Positions 8,329 to 15,124 of a DNA stretch of 64,000 bases are shown in pieces. Position numbers and translations under genes: made by a program. The DNA comes from Rhodospirillum rubrum ATCC 11170. GTDB taxonomy: Bacteria; Pseudomonadota; Alphaproteobacteria; Rhodospirillales; Rhodospirillaceae. The notes below the pieces were generated by a model. It worked only from the letters and a program-made list of their open reading frames with translations. It was not told the origin of the DNA and searched no databases. Numbering within the stretch: the first letter of the stretch is position 1; each line of letters starts with the position of its first letter. Location: positions 3,812,501 to 3,876,500 of the forward strand of contig NC_007643.1 in the NCBI RefSeq assembly GCF_000013085.1, given 5' to 3'.

Positions 8329-8443
8329 ATCAACGCTAAGGCTGTTTTCCTGGTCCGTGGTGCGTAAGTCTGTTCTGAATAGGGGATTGTGAGAGAGAAC
8401 AGAGAGAAGGCTATTCACGGGCCTTCCTACGAGGTTTCCTATA
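8329..8443 (+). repeat. Long-range stem-loop, copy 2, in 115-bp direct repeat
   Basis: GGTCCGTGG (8352-8360) and TCACGGGCC (8415-8423) can pair along nine positions in RNA, two of them G-U. The surrounding 115 bp is repeated in the same orientation at 11473-11582. The flanks are best conserved (ATCAACGCTAAG...TGTTTTCCTGG and CGGGCCTTCCTA), while the loop has diverged. Confidence 0.65.
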
Positions 8444-8473
8444 TAACACCAAAGGGAACGGCAATTGCCCTGA

Positions 8474-8899
8474 CTATACAGCCTTTGCAGTCGCTCCATT
8501 CGCCATAGCCCTGGCACTCTCAACGATATTCCAGAGAATCAATTCAACATCCATCCCCGGCTTACTATCAAGACAGTCAGGACGGCTATAATAGTCCCAT
8601 GAGAACGGCCCCTTACCTTCATCGACCCTACCAAGCCGTAGAGCCGCAAGGGCCAGTACAGCCAGCTCCTCAAGGTTAGTCGCCTTGGTTCCTTCAAAGG
8701 TGCTGAAGAGGTCTGACCACTGTTCATAGCGGGCATCAATCTCTTCATCGTCTTCATCGGCAGTCACTTCAGCGACTCGCCAATCACGATCACACTCAAC
8801 GAACTTGGCATAGGTGGCAACGAGGTTGGTAGCAGCGGCTCCCATCGACGTGGATTGACGGGAAACAGCCGTGATATCGTGTTCGGTAGCCTTGGACAT
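8474..8899 (-). CDS. Uncharacterised protein, 141 aa
   Basis: I do not recognise this protein. It is acidic in the middle (a TADEDDEEIDARYEQW stretch around residues 46-61) and predicted to be largely helical, with no signal peptide, membrane segment or cysteine motif. The WDYYSRPDCLDSKPGMD segment near residue 100 is the only distinctive part. AAGGA lies 9 bases before the ATG and supports the start. It stands alone between the repeat region and the hairpin array, transcribed in the same direction as the capsid gene about 1.5 kb downstream. A scaffold-like or regulatory role would fit an acidic helical protein in a capsid-bearing element, but that is speculation. Confidence 0.6.
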   Translation of the reverse strand: MSKATEHDITAVSRQSTSMGAAATNLVATYAKFVECDRDWRVAEVTADEDDEEIDARYEQWSDLFSTFEGTKATNLEELAVLALAALRLGRVDEGKGPFSWDYYSRPDCLDSKPGMDVELILWNIVESARAMANGATAKAV

Positions 8900-9345
8900 A
8901 GGGGCATTCCTTTGCCTGGGGTTAGGCCGGATTGGGTGTTACAGCACCTTGTCCGGCCGCTTGTCTTTCTCAAGACAATATTTCCATATCACAGAAGATA
9001 ACCGCCATCAACGGCGCTTGTTAAAGTATCCTTAAGATACGGCTCAAATATACATGCAATATGGCAACTAATGCGAATTTGCATGAGACTTAGAGAAAGC
9101 CGCAAAGGACGATGACCGCTCTGTTTTATCGTTGGTTGAGCGGATCCCTAATATATGGCTCAAATAAAAAGGCTACCTGACAAATAAATAAAAGTCATAC
9201 GGCCTTGGTAGGCAGCGGCTATAGACTGCACAAGATAGCGGATACTTTCACGGTAACGGCTTTCTATGGTTTTTGTATAAGCCTGACAGCGATTAAATTT
9301 CTGTTTAGCTGAAGAAACCAGGGAAGACCACCACCACGGCCACCT
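8900..9345. other. Intergenic region with a short direct repeat
   Basis: No gene is visible. ATACGGCTCAAATA (9036-9049) recurs as ATATGGCTCAAATA (9154-9167). The region should hold the promoter of the 141-residue protein and the downstream end of the Rha remnant. Confidence 0.4.
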
Positions 9346-9660
9346 TCATGATTTCTCTTCACCGTGGAGAAAATTCCCATGGATAACCCGCTCCACCATG
9401 GAGCGCGTTTCTGTCTTCCTGATTTTGCCCCACCGTGGGGCAAACTCCCAAGGCATCAGGGTTCGCTTCACCGCGAAGCAAACCCCATTGATACCCCTCT
9501 GCCCGGTAAAGCCCATGACCATGGGACCGACCAGAAGCGTGAACCCGTCGCGGGTCATGCTGAAGGCATCATCCCTGCGAGTACCGAAGCCGACCTTGGT
9601 CTCGACTTTGATGGGACGAAACCATTGGGCTGAGATTTCAGCAATAAGGGCCAGAACGCA
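9346..9660 (-). pseudogene. Frameshifted C-terminal half of second Rha domain
   Basis: This continues the second Rha copy of the upstream gene in another frame. After the upstream frame stops at 9638, the shifted frame resumes with WFRPIKVETKVGF and the family core SMTRDGFTLLV...VMGFTG. The core carries an extra GPM between LLV and VMGFTG. After MGFTG the usual family helix is replaced by an unrelated stretch (CFAVKRTLMPWEFAPRWGK onward), exactly where the small hairpins lie. A one-base shift near 9640-9660 would rejoin the halves. It is most likely decayed; recoding is possible but not supported by an obvious slippery site. Confidence 0.65.
9352..9525. repeat. Tandem array of small hairpins with ACC loops
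   Basis: Four hairpins with five-base loops ACCGT, ACCAT, ACCGT and ACCGC are centred at 9363, 9397, 9434 and 9472, that is 34-38 bp apart. The stems differ: CTCTTC/GGAGA (with G-U), CGCTCC/GGAGCG, TTTGCCCC/GGGGCAAA and GGGTT-GCTTC/GAAGC-AACCC. A fifth palindrome (CCCAT/ATGGG around GACC) follows at 9512-9525, within the three-codon insertion of the Rha core. The loops are conserved while the stems change but stay paired. Confidence 0.65.
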
Positions 9661-10603
9661 GATTTGCGTCATGAATGTTTTCAAGCGTTTGGTCGATATC
9701 ACGCAGCACGTCTTTGTGAAGCTTCCCGGAATAGGCAGCAACGTCCCGGCTATTGGCGAACACCTTCCCATCCTTAATGTGAACGACGGGGAGAGCGGCA
9801 GAGGGAACGGCAGGGAGAGCGGGAACGGCGGGAGGATTGCGAAGGCACTCTTCCATTTCATTGAAGCGGTCAATGTACTTCCACTTGAAGCCTTCGGCCT
9901 CCGCTCCTGTGAAACCCATAACCAGGAACGTGAAACCATCCTTGGTCATATCGAAGGTGCGATACTCTTGCCCATTCTGAAAATTGGTCATAGGGGTTTC
10001 CCGAAAATTAGGGAGACCCCTATGAGGCGCGCGCAGCCAGATCTTATTGATCTTGTCCAGTACATGATCGTGGCGCTTCCCGAAATAGGCAGCCACGTCC
10101 CGGCTATTGGCGAACACCGTCCCATCCTTGACGTGAACGATAGGGAGAGCGGCTTCGGCCGGATCGTTGAAGTCCGGGAGAGCGGCAACGGCGGGAGCGT
10201 TGGAAATCAGGCCACGTTCGTAAGCGTCAAACTTCTCGATAACCTTGATGGTGATATCGACGGCCAGGGACGTTTCCGATTTGGCGATAATGAAAAGGGC
10301 CTGCTTTTTGTTCAGCCAAAATTCGGTAGCGGGACGGCCCCCCAAGGAGCCAGAGGTTTGTGACACGGTGGCACAAACTCCCAAACGCTCCAAATCCGCC
10401 TCATATCGCTTAATGAGCTTGCGGATCCAACGAGGTTCGGAGAACCCCAATTCCTCCGCAAGGTCCAGATCCCGAACGCGCGGTTCCCCGACAAAGGGCT
10501 TGATAGCCAGATCACAAGAGGGAACGGCTGCTTCAAGTAGGCTGGTGCGCTCGAATAAAATTGATGAACGCCGAACACATAACCAACATAAATTTCGCAT
10601 CAT
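9638..10603 (-). CDS. Rha-type phage regulatory protein with N-terminal domain
   Basis: This 321-residue frame starts with a domain of about 100 residues (GEPRVRDLDLAEELGF through ATEFWLNKKQALFIIAKSET) that in phage proteins often precedes Rha, AntA or KilA-type domains. A complete Rha domain follows at about residues 155-255 (VFANSRDVAAYFGKRHDHVL, then FDMTKDGFTFLVMGFTG). A second Rha copy begins at about residue 276 (VFANSRDVAAYSGKLHKDVL) but is cut by the stop at 9638. Rha proteins interfere with regulation of temperate phages. The ATG lies inside the 3' end of the abiJ-like gene, with 71 bp of overlap and no in-frame ATG after it, so coupled translation or an unusual start is possible. 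Confidence 0.7.
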   Translation of the reverse strand: MMRNLCWLCVRRSSILFERTSLLEAAVPSCDLAIKPFVGEPRVRDLDLAEELGFSEPRWIRKLIKRYEADLERLGVCATVSQTSGSLGGRPATEFWLNKKQALFIIAKSETSLAVDITIKVIEKFDAYERGLISNAPAVAALPDFNDPAEAALPIVHVKDGTVFANSRDVAAYFGKRHDHVLDKINKIWLRAPHRGLPNFRETPMTNFQNGQEYRTFDMTKDGFTFLVMGFTGAEAEGFKWKYIDRFNEMEECLRNPPAVPALPAVPSAALPVVHIKDGKVFANSRDVAAYSGKLHKDVLRDIDQTLENIHDANLRSGPYC

Positions 10604-11348
10604 CGAAATCTACGTTTGGATTATCCGTCAAATTGTGCCTCACTCCATTCTCATCGCTAGTGTAGGCGTAAATTTTATTAAGACCATCCCTCAAAGCACT
10701 ATGACGTATAATCCCCATGTTCTGAATTTCATTTAATGCAGATTGAAAAGTTTTCTTTCCTGAAATACATCTACACACAGATTCCACTGCTGATATAGAT
10801 TCCTTCATGGAATTTCTATAATCCGGAGACTCTCTATCAGATAAAAAACCTATAGCCGTTTGAAGATGAATTGCCACGGGATCTTTAGGAAAAGCCTCTA
10901 TTGAAGAGTTCACGCAATCTATTTCTTCTTCTGAAGTTATCTTGGTAATTTTTTGACCAACAATTCTCCAGCCAGACATTTCTTTTTTTAATGCTTTATT
11001 GCACGCACCAATAAATAAATCACTTCCCTTACAGAAATAGCCTCCTTCAAGGACAAAATCAATTAGATCGTAAAATAGATAAAACTCTCCATGCAATAAA
11101 CTATTTTTAACGTATTGAACGAATTCGACATTAGATGGAAATTCGTCAATTCTCTCCTTGAAAAAATAAATCCATAGAGCAGAGTTAAAATCTGTTTTTA
11201 GATATACAGTGGAATTATACCTATAAGGATTATTGAATAAATACAAAAATAAAACATTCCACAATGCATTGCGTAAAGCGCAATCCATAGAATCAATTTG
11301 AAGTTCTAATCTTTTTTGAGAAAAACCATTAATCTCTGAAAATTTCAT
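10533..11348 (-). CDS. AbiJ-like abortive infection protein (NTD4-HEPN type)
   Basis: The N-terminal half (FSEINGFSQKRLELQIDSMD, ALRNALWNVL) resembles the AbiJ N-terminal domain 4. The C-terminal half (SPDYRNSMKESISAVESVC, ALRDGLNKIYAYTSDENG, VRHNL, NVDFDDAKFMLVMCSAF) is the linked HEPN-like domain, a fold often acting as a toxic RNase that halts phage growth by stopping the infected cell. The gene is strikingly A+T-rich compared with all neighbours, pointing to recent acquisition. I prefer the ATG at 11348 because GGGGA lies just upstream; an ATG at 11360 in the same frame is possible. It sits inside the integrated element, directly before the Rha gene, and probably protects the host, and thereby the element, against other phages. 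Confidence 0.75.
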   Translation of the reverse strand: MKFSEINGFSQKRLELQIDSMDCALRNALWNVLFLYLFNNPYRYNSTVYLKTDFNSALWIYFFKERIDEFPSNVEFVQYVKNSLLHGEFYLFYDLIDFVLEGGYFCKGSDLFIGACNKALKKEMSGWRIVGQKITKITSEEEIDCVNSSIEAFPKDPVAIHLQTAIGFLSDRESPDYRNSMKESISAVESVCRCISGKKTFQSALNEIQNMGIIRHSALRDGLNKIYAYTSDENGVRHNLTDNPNVDFDDAKFMLVMCSAFINFIRAHQPT

Positions 11349-11472
11349 GTCTTTCCCCATAAGGTTGAATAAAGATATTCATCTTCTCGCAAAATTACAG
11401 TCGACTAAATTCAAAGATAACTTCAAGTGACCGTTATCTATCAGCATTGTATAGCGCCGACACATTCACCGT

Positions 11473-11582
11473 CCAATCAACGCTAAGCCTGTTTTCCTGG
11501 CCTGTGGTGCGTATCGCTATGGTTGACATAGGATTAGGGACAGCGGCAAGAAGGCTATCCACGGGCCTTCCTATGAGCTTTC
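11473..11582 (+). repeat. Long-range stem-loop, copy 3, direct repeat of 8329-8443
   Basis: GGCCTGTGG (11499-11507) pairs with CCACGGGCC (11559-11567) over nine positions with one G-U. Compared with the copy at 8352, three stem positions changed (third, fifth and ninth pairs) and each stays paired. The repeat lies between the abiJ-like gene and the integrase gene. Confidence 0.65.
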
Positions 11583-11653
11583 TTAATCTTCAAAGCAGCC
11601 ATAGACCCTAGCGTTCCCACCACGATCCCCTATTGGTCCCCTGGCCGGTTCCC

Positions 11654-13336
11654 CTAAGGCTTCATCAAGCCGGACAGATCCAAGCCAGGATAGGACAGCT
11701 TCGCCATTTCCTCACCCAAGCGCCTAACCGTGAAGCCCTGACCGTATCGACCTCCCACATTATTGGGTGAATGCCCGGTTAAAGCATCGTGGATATCCTG
11801 GGGCAATGAGCTTTCCCGGCAAGCGTCCTTGAAGGAATGGCGGAAAGAGTGAAAGACCTTCTGCCCCTTGGCTATGCCATTCTCTCGCGCATATCTTCCC
11901 CACCATTTAGAGAAGTTTGCGGTAAGGACACCGTTGGAATTTGGTTCCAGCTTATCAAAGACCCTGCTATCAGATCCCAAGCTTTCCCCTTGCTTACGGA
12001 CATAATCTAGAAAGCCAAGACGGATGATTTCAGGATGGAGAGGCACCTTACGGCGGCTTCCCTCATTCTTCAGGCTCTTGCCTTCACCTTCCGTGTTGAG
12101 GTCAAGGTAATGGATCCCGTCAAGCTCCCTGACATCAGAGACAAGGATCTGTCCAATCTCGTTCAGCCTTGCGCCAGTGAAGAGAGCCAACAGCGGTAGC
12201 CAGAAGGAAGCTTCACCGGAACCGGCAAGGGGTCTATCACCGCAAGTAAAGACAGGGGAAGAGAAGATAGCCTTCAGGTCTTCAGCATCATAGGGCAAGC
12301 GCCTGACCTCTGAAGCACGCTTACCAGCCACCTTCACGCCAGTTGCAGGATTAACGCTTAGCTTACCGTTATCGACCGCATACTGAAGCGTTGATTTGAT
12401 AGCTCCCACCTGCTTTAGGACCGTAGCAGCGGCCTTGCCTTGCTGAAGAAGGCTATCCTTGAATTCCACCACCTCCGCTTTGGTGATGCTCTCAACAGGC
12501 TTGTCACCATACAAGGCCGTGAACCGCCTGATAGCCGTATCCCATTCCATCAGCGACCGCTTAGCGGGCTTACGCTCCACCTTCCAGCGCTCAAAGACCT
12601 CTGACAGTCTCAAGGAATTTGCAGGGACAGCCGTTACAGCGGGCTTGAACAGGGGCGGAGGCTCTGGCGGGGTGTCGATAGGCTCACCGGAATTCCTACG
12701 CTTCTCAACATCCAACACCTTTACCGTAGCTTTTAAGATGGAAAAAGCCAACTTTCGGTACTGCGAAGAAGTCCTATCAAGCTTAATGCTATTCGCCTCT
12801 AGAATATCATCAAGTTCATCATGGATAATCTCGGTATTTCCCGTAGACAAAGCCTCTCTATAGAGGGGCTCCATAAATTCTAATGTCTCTTGGTTTTTCT
12901 GATATTCTCTCTGACTAAGGCCATATTCCGCTACAGCTTCTTCATTTGTATAATTGGCATGGCCTATGCCCAATGCTTCCAACTGCGCCTTTACACCTAG
13001 ATAAAGATCGGCCTCTTGCTTGCCCCCTATCCGTATTTCCTCATCTTCTTCCAGACGTACTTGGTAATAGATAGCTACCAGACGCTCCGCTTCATCGTCA
13101 CTTAGAGAGGTGCGAACTTCCTCTTTAGGGATACGGCGAGCAACTTCAAATTCCTGGTCAGCCTTAACCGAGGCAATACGAACCCTTACCAGAGCTTCCC
13201 TAGGGTCGCTGGTCTTCAGGCTGTAGATGATTTCCGTCTTGGGGGCATAGTGGGATCGCAAATCGGCAGGCACTTTGGCTCTGAACCAGTAGATGCGTCC
13301 ACGGCGGGTCAAGCGAGGGTGTTTCACGTCTTCCAT
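11654..13336 (-). CDS. Tyrosine site-specific recombinase (integrase)
   Basis: This roughly 560-residue integrase should join the element to tRNA-Arg and excise it with a partner. The N-terminus (RGRIYWFRAKVPADLR) is the short domain common in phage-type integrases of proteobacteria. A core-binding domain follows at about 250-340 (LSEVFERWKVER, SITKAEVVEFKDSL). The catalytic domain shows Arg in FTGARLNEIGQI, Lys in the LKNEGSRRKVPLH region, HSFRHSF, GHSPNN and the nucleophile Tyr in GGRYGQGF. I chose ATG 13336 (MEDVKHP) over an upstream TTG in frame. Its promoter region holds two GGTGTAACA repeats and lies about 95 bp from the right attachment site, so integrase or excisionase may control its own expression. 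Confidence 0.92.
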   Translation of the reverse strand: MEDVKHPRLTRRGRIYWFRAKVPADLRSHYAPKTEIIYSLKTSDPREALVRVRIASVKADQEFEVARRIPKEEVRTSLSDDEAERLVAIYYQVRLEEDEEIRIGGKQEADLYLGVKAQLEALGIGHANYTNEEAVAEYGLSQREYQKNQETLEFMEPLYREALSTGNTEIIHDELDDILEANSIKLDRTSSQYRKLAFSILKATVKVLDVEKRRNSGEPIDTPPEPPPLFKPAVTAVPANSLRLSEVFERWKVERKPAKRSLMEWDTAIRRFTALYGDKPVESITKAEVVEFKDSLLQQGKAAATVLKQVGAIKSTLQYAVDNGKLSVNPATGVKVAGKRASEVRRLPYDAEDLKAIFSSPVFTCGDRPLAGSGEASFWLPLLALFTGARLNEIGQILVSDVRELDGIHYLDLNTEGEGKSLKNEGSRRKVPLHPEIIRLGFLDYVRKQGESLGSDSRVFDKLEPNSNGVLTANFSKWWGRYARENGIAKGQKVFHSFRHSFKDACRESSLPQDIHDALTGHSPNNVGGRYGQGFTVRRLGEEMAKLSYPGLDLSGLMKP

Positions 13337-13342
13337 GTCCCC

Positions 13343-13364
13343 GGTGTAACACAACGGTGTAACA
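13343..13364. promoter_or_regulatory. Paired GGTGTAACA repeats before integrase
   Basis: Two direct GGTGTAACA copies, 13 bp apart, lie immediately before the integrase start. A third lies inside the left attachment site at 3732. They are likely recombinase or excisionase arm sites that could also regulate the integrase promoter. Confidence 0.45.
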
Positions 13365-13428
13365 GTCAGGAAGATGGAAACCCTTGATTTCCGCGATTTC
13401 CCTGCCGTAACAGGGACTTAGAGAGGGG

Positions 13429-13447
13429 AGTGGTGCGCCCGAAGAGA
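13429..13447. repeat. Right attachment site, 19-bp direct repeat
   Basis: AGTGGTGCGCCCGAAGAGA is identical to 3650-3668 and overlaps the last 17 bases of tRNA-Arg. The match ends exactly at 13447, so crossover lies within the acceptor and T-stem part of the tRNA gene. Confidence 0.85.
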
Positions 13448-13507
13448 TTCGAACTCCTAGCCTTCTGATCCGTAGTCAGATGCTCTATCCAGTTGAGCTA
13501 CGGGCGC
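13431..13507 (-). tRNA. tRNA-Arg (anticodon ACG)
   Basis: A complete 77-nt cloverleaf can be read on the minus strand: acceptor GCGCCCG/CGGGCGC, D stem GCTC/GAGC, anticodon stem TCTGA/TCAGA with loop CTACGGA (anticodon ACG), T stem AGGAG/CTCTT with loop TTCGAAT, discriminator A and an encoded CCA. It reads CGN arginine codons after conversion of A34 to inosine. Its 3' end is the attachment site of the neighbouring element, which restores the tRNA sequence but separates it from its former terminator at 3620-3647. Confidence 0.95.
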
Positions 13508-13894
13508 TTTTTTCGACAACCGCCGGACCGGCCGGTCAATTGCGAGGCCGGATGTTTATCCGAACCCCACAGGCCTTGCAAGCGGAAAATTCATTTTTCT
13601 CGTCTGGCTTCGATATCTTTTCGCCGGACGCGGTCGCGGCGCCGCCGCCAGCCCTCGGCCATCGACTGGCGAGACAAAGGAAATCCCTGGGGAAAAGAGG
13701 GTAAAACCCGCTTGTTAGGGCTTGGGGCTTTGAGTACACTGCCGCAAATTATCCCGCGCCGCATCATCGTTTCTTGGGCATAAAATAAAGCTCAAGTAAT
13801 AAGCCCAGCACCATCGGGAGATGACGGAGCACGTGAAGCGGAACATATTCGAACCCGGATCGCGAACGGGCTCGAGGAATAAAGGCTATAGTCA
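13508..13894. other. Intergenic region with divergent promoters
   Basis: I see no gene here. The region must contain the promoter of tRNA-Arg on the minus strand and that of the lipoprotein gene on the plus strand. No operator or riboswitch stands out. Confidence 0.4.
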
Positions 13895-15031
13895 ATGGCG
13901 CTCTTGAAGACAAGAAATTTGGCAATTTTCATGGTCGCCGCGTCCCTGGCGGCGTGCAACTCGGCGACCAATGCCCTGTTTCCATCTTTGGGCGGATCGT
14001 CAAGCAGCAGCGATGGTGGCTTATTCAATAGTGGAAATGGCGATGGTCCGCCGCAACTGGGCAGCACCTATTTCGAGCCCGATGGCGTCTCGCCCGGTCA
14101 GCCCACCGGCACCTTCGTCGGTCAAAAGGTTCAGGCCTTTCGCAGCGAGCTGACGGCCTTGCAGGAAACCATCCGCTCGCAGAACGCCCAGCTTCAGGCC
14201 CTGCGCAACAAGACCATTCAAGACAGCAACGCCTATCACGAGAATGTCGGCAGCATGCGGGCCCGCCTGCAGGTGGGCACGACGCCGGGCAACCCGATCT
14301 TGATGAACCGCTGGGAAACCGCCCAGGGCCAGCTCAACACCATCAACCAGGATGTGGTGTTGATGGACCAGCTGGCGCAGATGATCTCGGTCAACCAGTC
14401 GACCACCGCCTATCTGCTCGACAGCGAGCGGGCCGCCTACTCGGTCCCCGGCGCCGTCGACGAGGATCATCGCCAGTTGCGCATCCTTGAGGACGAGACC
14501 CAGCAGACCGTCGTGCTGGTCGATCGCCTGCTCAACGAGCTGGCCAGCGACATCCGCCGCCAGACCGCCTATGTCGCCAATGAAAAGGGCAACCTGGGAT
14601 CCCTGGCCGGTGCCGTCAAAAATGGCCAGCTGTTTGGCACCACCGGTCCCGATGGCTATAGCGCTCCGGGATCCTATGGCGCGGGCGCCGGCGGCGGCAT
14701 GAGCTATGCGCCGATGACCAGCACGGGGACGGCGATGGCCACCCGCTCGGCCGGTCTGCCCTCGGGCGCGCCGCTGGTCGTCATCCGCTTCGACAGCCCC
14801 AATGTCGCTTACGAGGGGCCGTTGTCCAACGCCGTTCAAGCGGCCCTGGCCCGCAAGCCCGACGCCAGCTTCGATGTGGTCGCCGTTTCGGGCGGCTCGG
14901 CCAGCGGCGCGGCGCGCGGCGCCGAACGGGTGGTGCGCAGCCTGACCCAAATGGGCGTGCCTTCGAATCGGGTGAACCTGTCGGCGGCGAGCAGCGCCGG
15001 CAGCGACGAGGTTCGCGTCTACGTCCGCTGA
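13895..15031 (+). CDS. Outer-membrane lipoprotein with OmpA-like C-terminus
   Basis: This 378-residue protein starts with a lipoprotein signal peptide whose lipobox LAAC puts the acylated Cys at residue 21. A Ser/Gly-rich linker follows. A helical middle part (about 80-230) has two coiled-coil-like stretches (QKVQAFRSELTALQETIRSQ and the region around LLDSERAAYS). The last 90 residues resemble an OmpA-like fold (VVIRFDSPNVAYEGPLSNAV ... ERVVRSLTQMGVPSNRVNL), which in other proteins contacts peptidoglycan. It is monocistronic and followed by a strong terminator. A role in envelope anchoring is likely, but the match to the OmpA family is loose and I give no gene name. Confidence 0.7.
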   Translation: MALLKTRNLAIFMVAASLAACNSATNALFPSLGGSSSSSDGGLFNSGNGDGPPQLGSTYFEPDGVSPGQPTGTFVGQKVQAFRSELTALQETIRSQNAQLQALRNKTIQDSNAYHENVGSMRARLQVGTTPGNPILMNRWETAQGQLNTINQDVVLMDQLAQMISVNQSTTAYLLDSERAAYSVPGAVDEDHRQLRILEDETQQTVVLVDRLLNELASDIRRQTAYVANEKGNLGSLAGAVKNGQLFGTTGPDGYSAPGSYGAGAGGGMSYAPMTSTGTAMATRSAGLPSGAPLVVIRFDSPNVAYEGPLSNAVQAALARKPDASFDVVAVSGGSASGAARGAERVVRSLTQMGVPSNRVNLSAASSAGSDEVRVYVR

Positions 15032-15075
15032 GAGGCCGTTTCGCGACGCCTCTGCCGTTTTGCCGCCATGAGCCT

Positions 15076-15103
15076 CCCCGGACCCGCGTCCGGGGATTTT
15101 TTT
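15076..15103 (+). terminator. Rho-independent terminator
   Basis: An 8-bp stem CCCCGGAC/GTCCGGGG around CCGC is followed by A and seven T. It ends the lipoprotein transcript and lies just before the 3' end of the opposing gamma-glutamyltransferase gene. Confidence 0.9.
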
Positions 15104-15124
15104 ATGCCGCCCGGCAAGGAGCCG

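Larger units (their letters stand above)
3650..13447. mobile_element. Integrative element in tRNA-Arg, phage-satellite-like
   Basis: A 19-bp direct repeat (AGTGGTGCGCCCGAAGAGA) marks both ends, at 3650-3668 and 13429-13447. The right copy lies inside the 3' end of an intact tRNA-Arg(ACG), and an integrase gene lies next to it. This is the classical layout of a tRNA-integrated element. Contents in order are a HigA-like regulator, serine recombinase, T7-type capsid protein, a 38-codon plus-strand frame, an unknown 141-residue protein, Rha-type regulator, AbiJ-like defence protein and tyrosine integrase. All but the small frame are on the minus strand. I see no terminase, portal, tail, lysis or polymerase gene, so it is either a remnant prophage or an element that depends on a helper phage. 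Base composition varies strongly and noncoding DNA makes up about a third. Confidence 0.85.

Noticed and set aside
8197-8523. 108-codon minus-strand frame
   Set aside because: It runs through the 115-bp repeat and stem-loop, has no ribosome site and overlaps the 141-residue gene; the repeat structure explains the sequence better.
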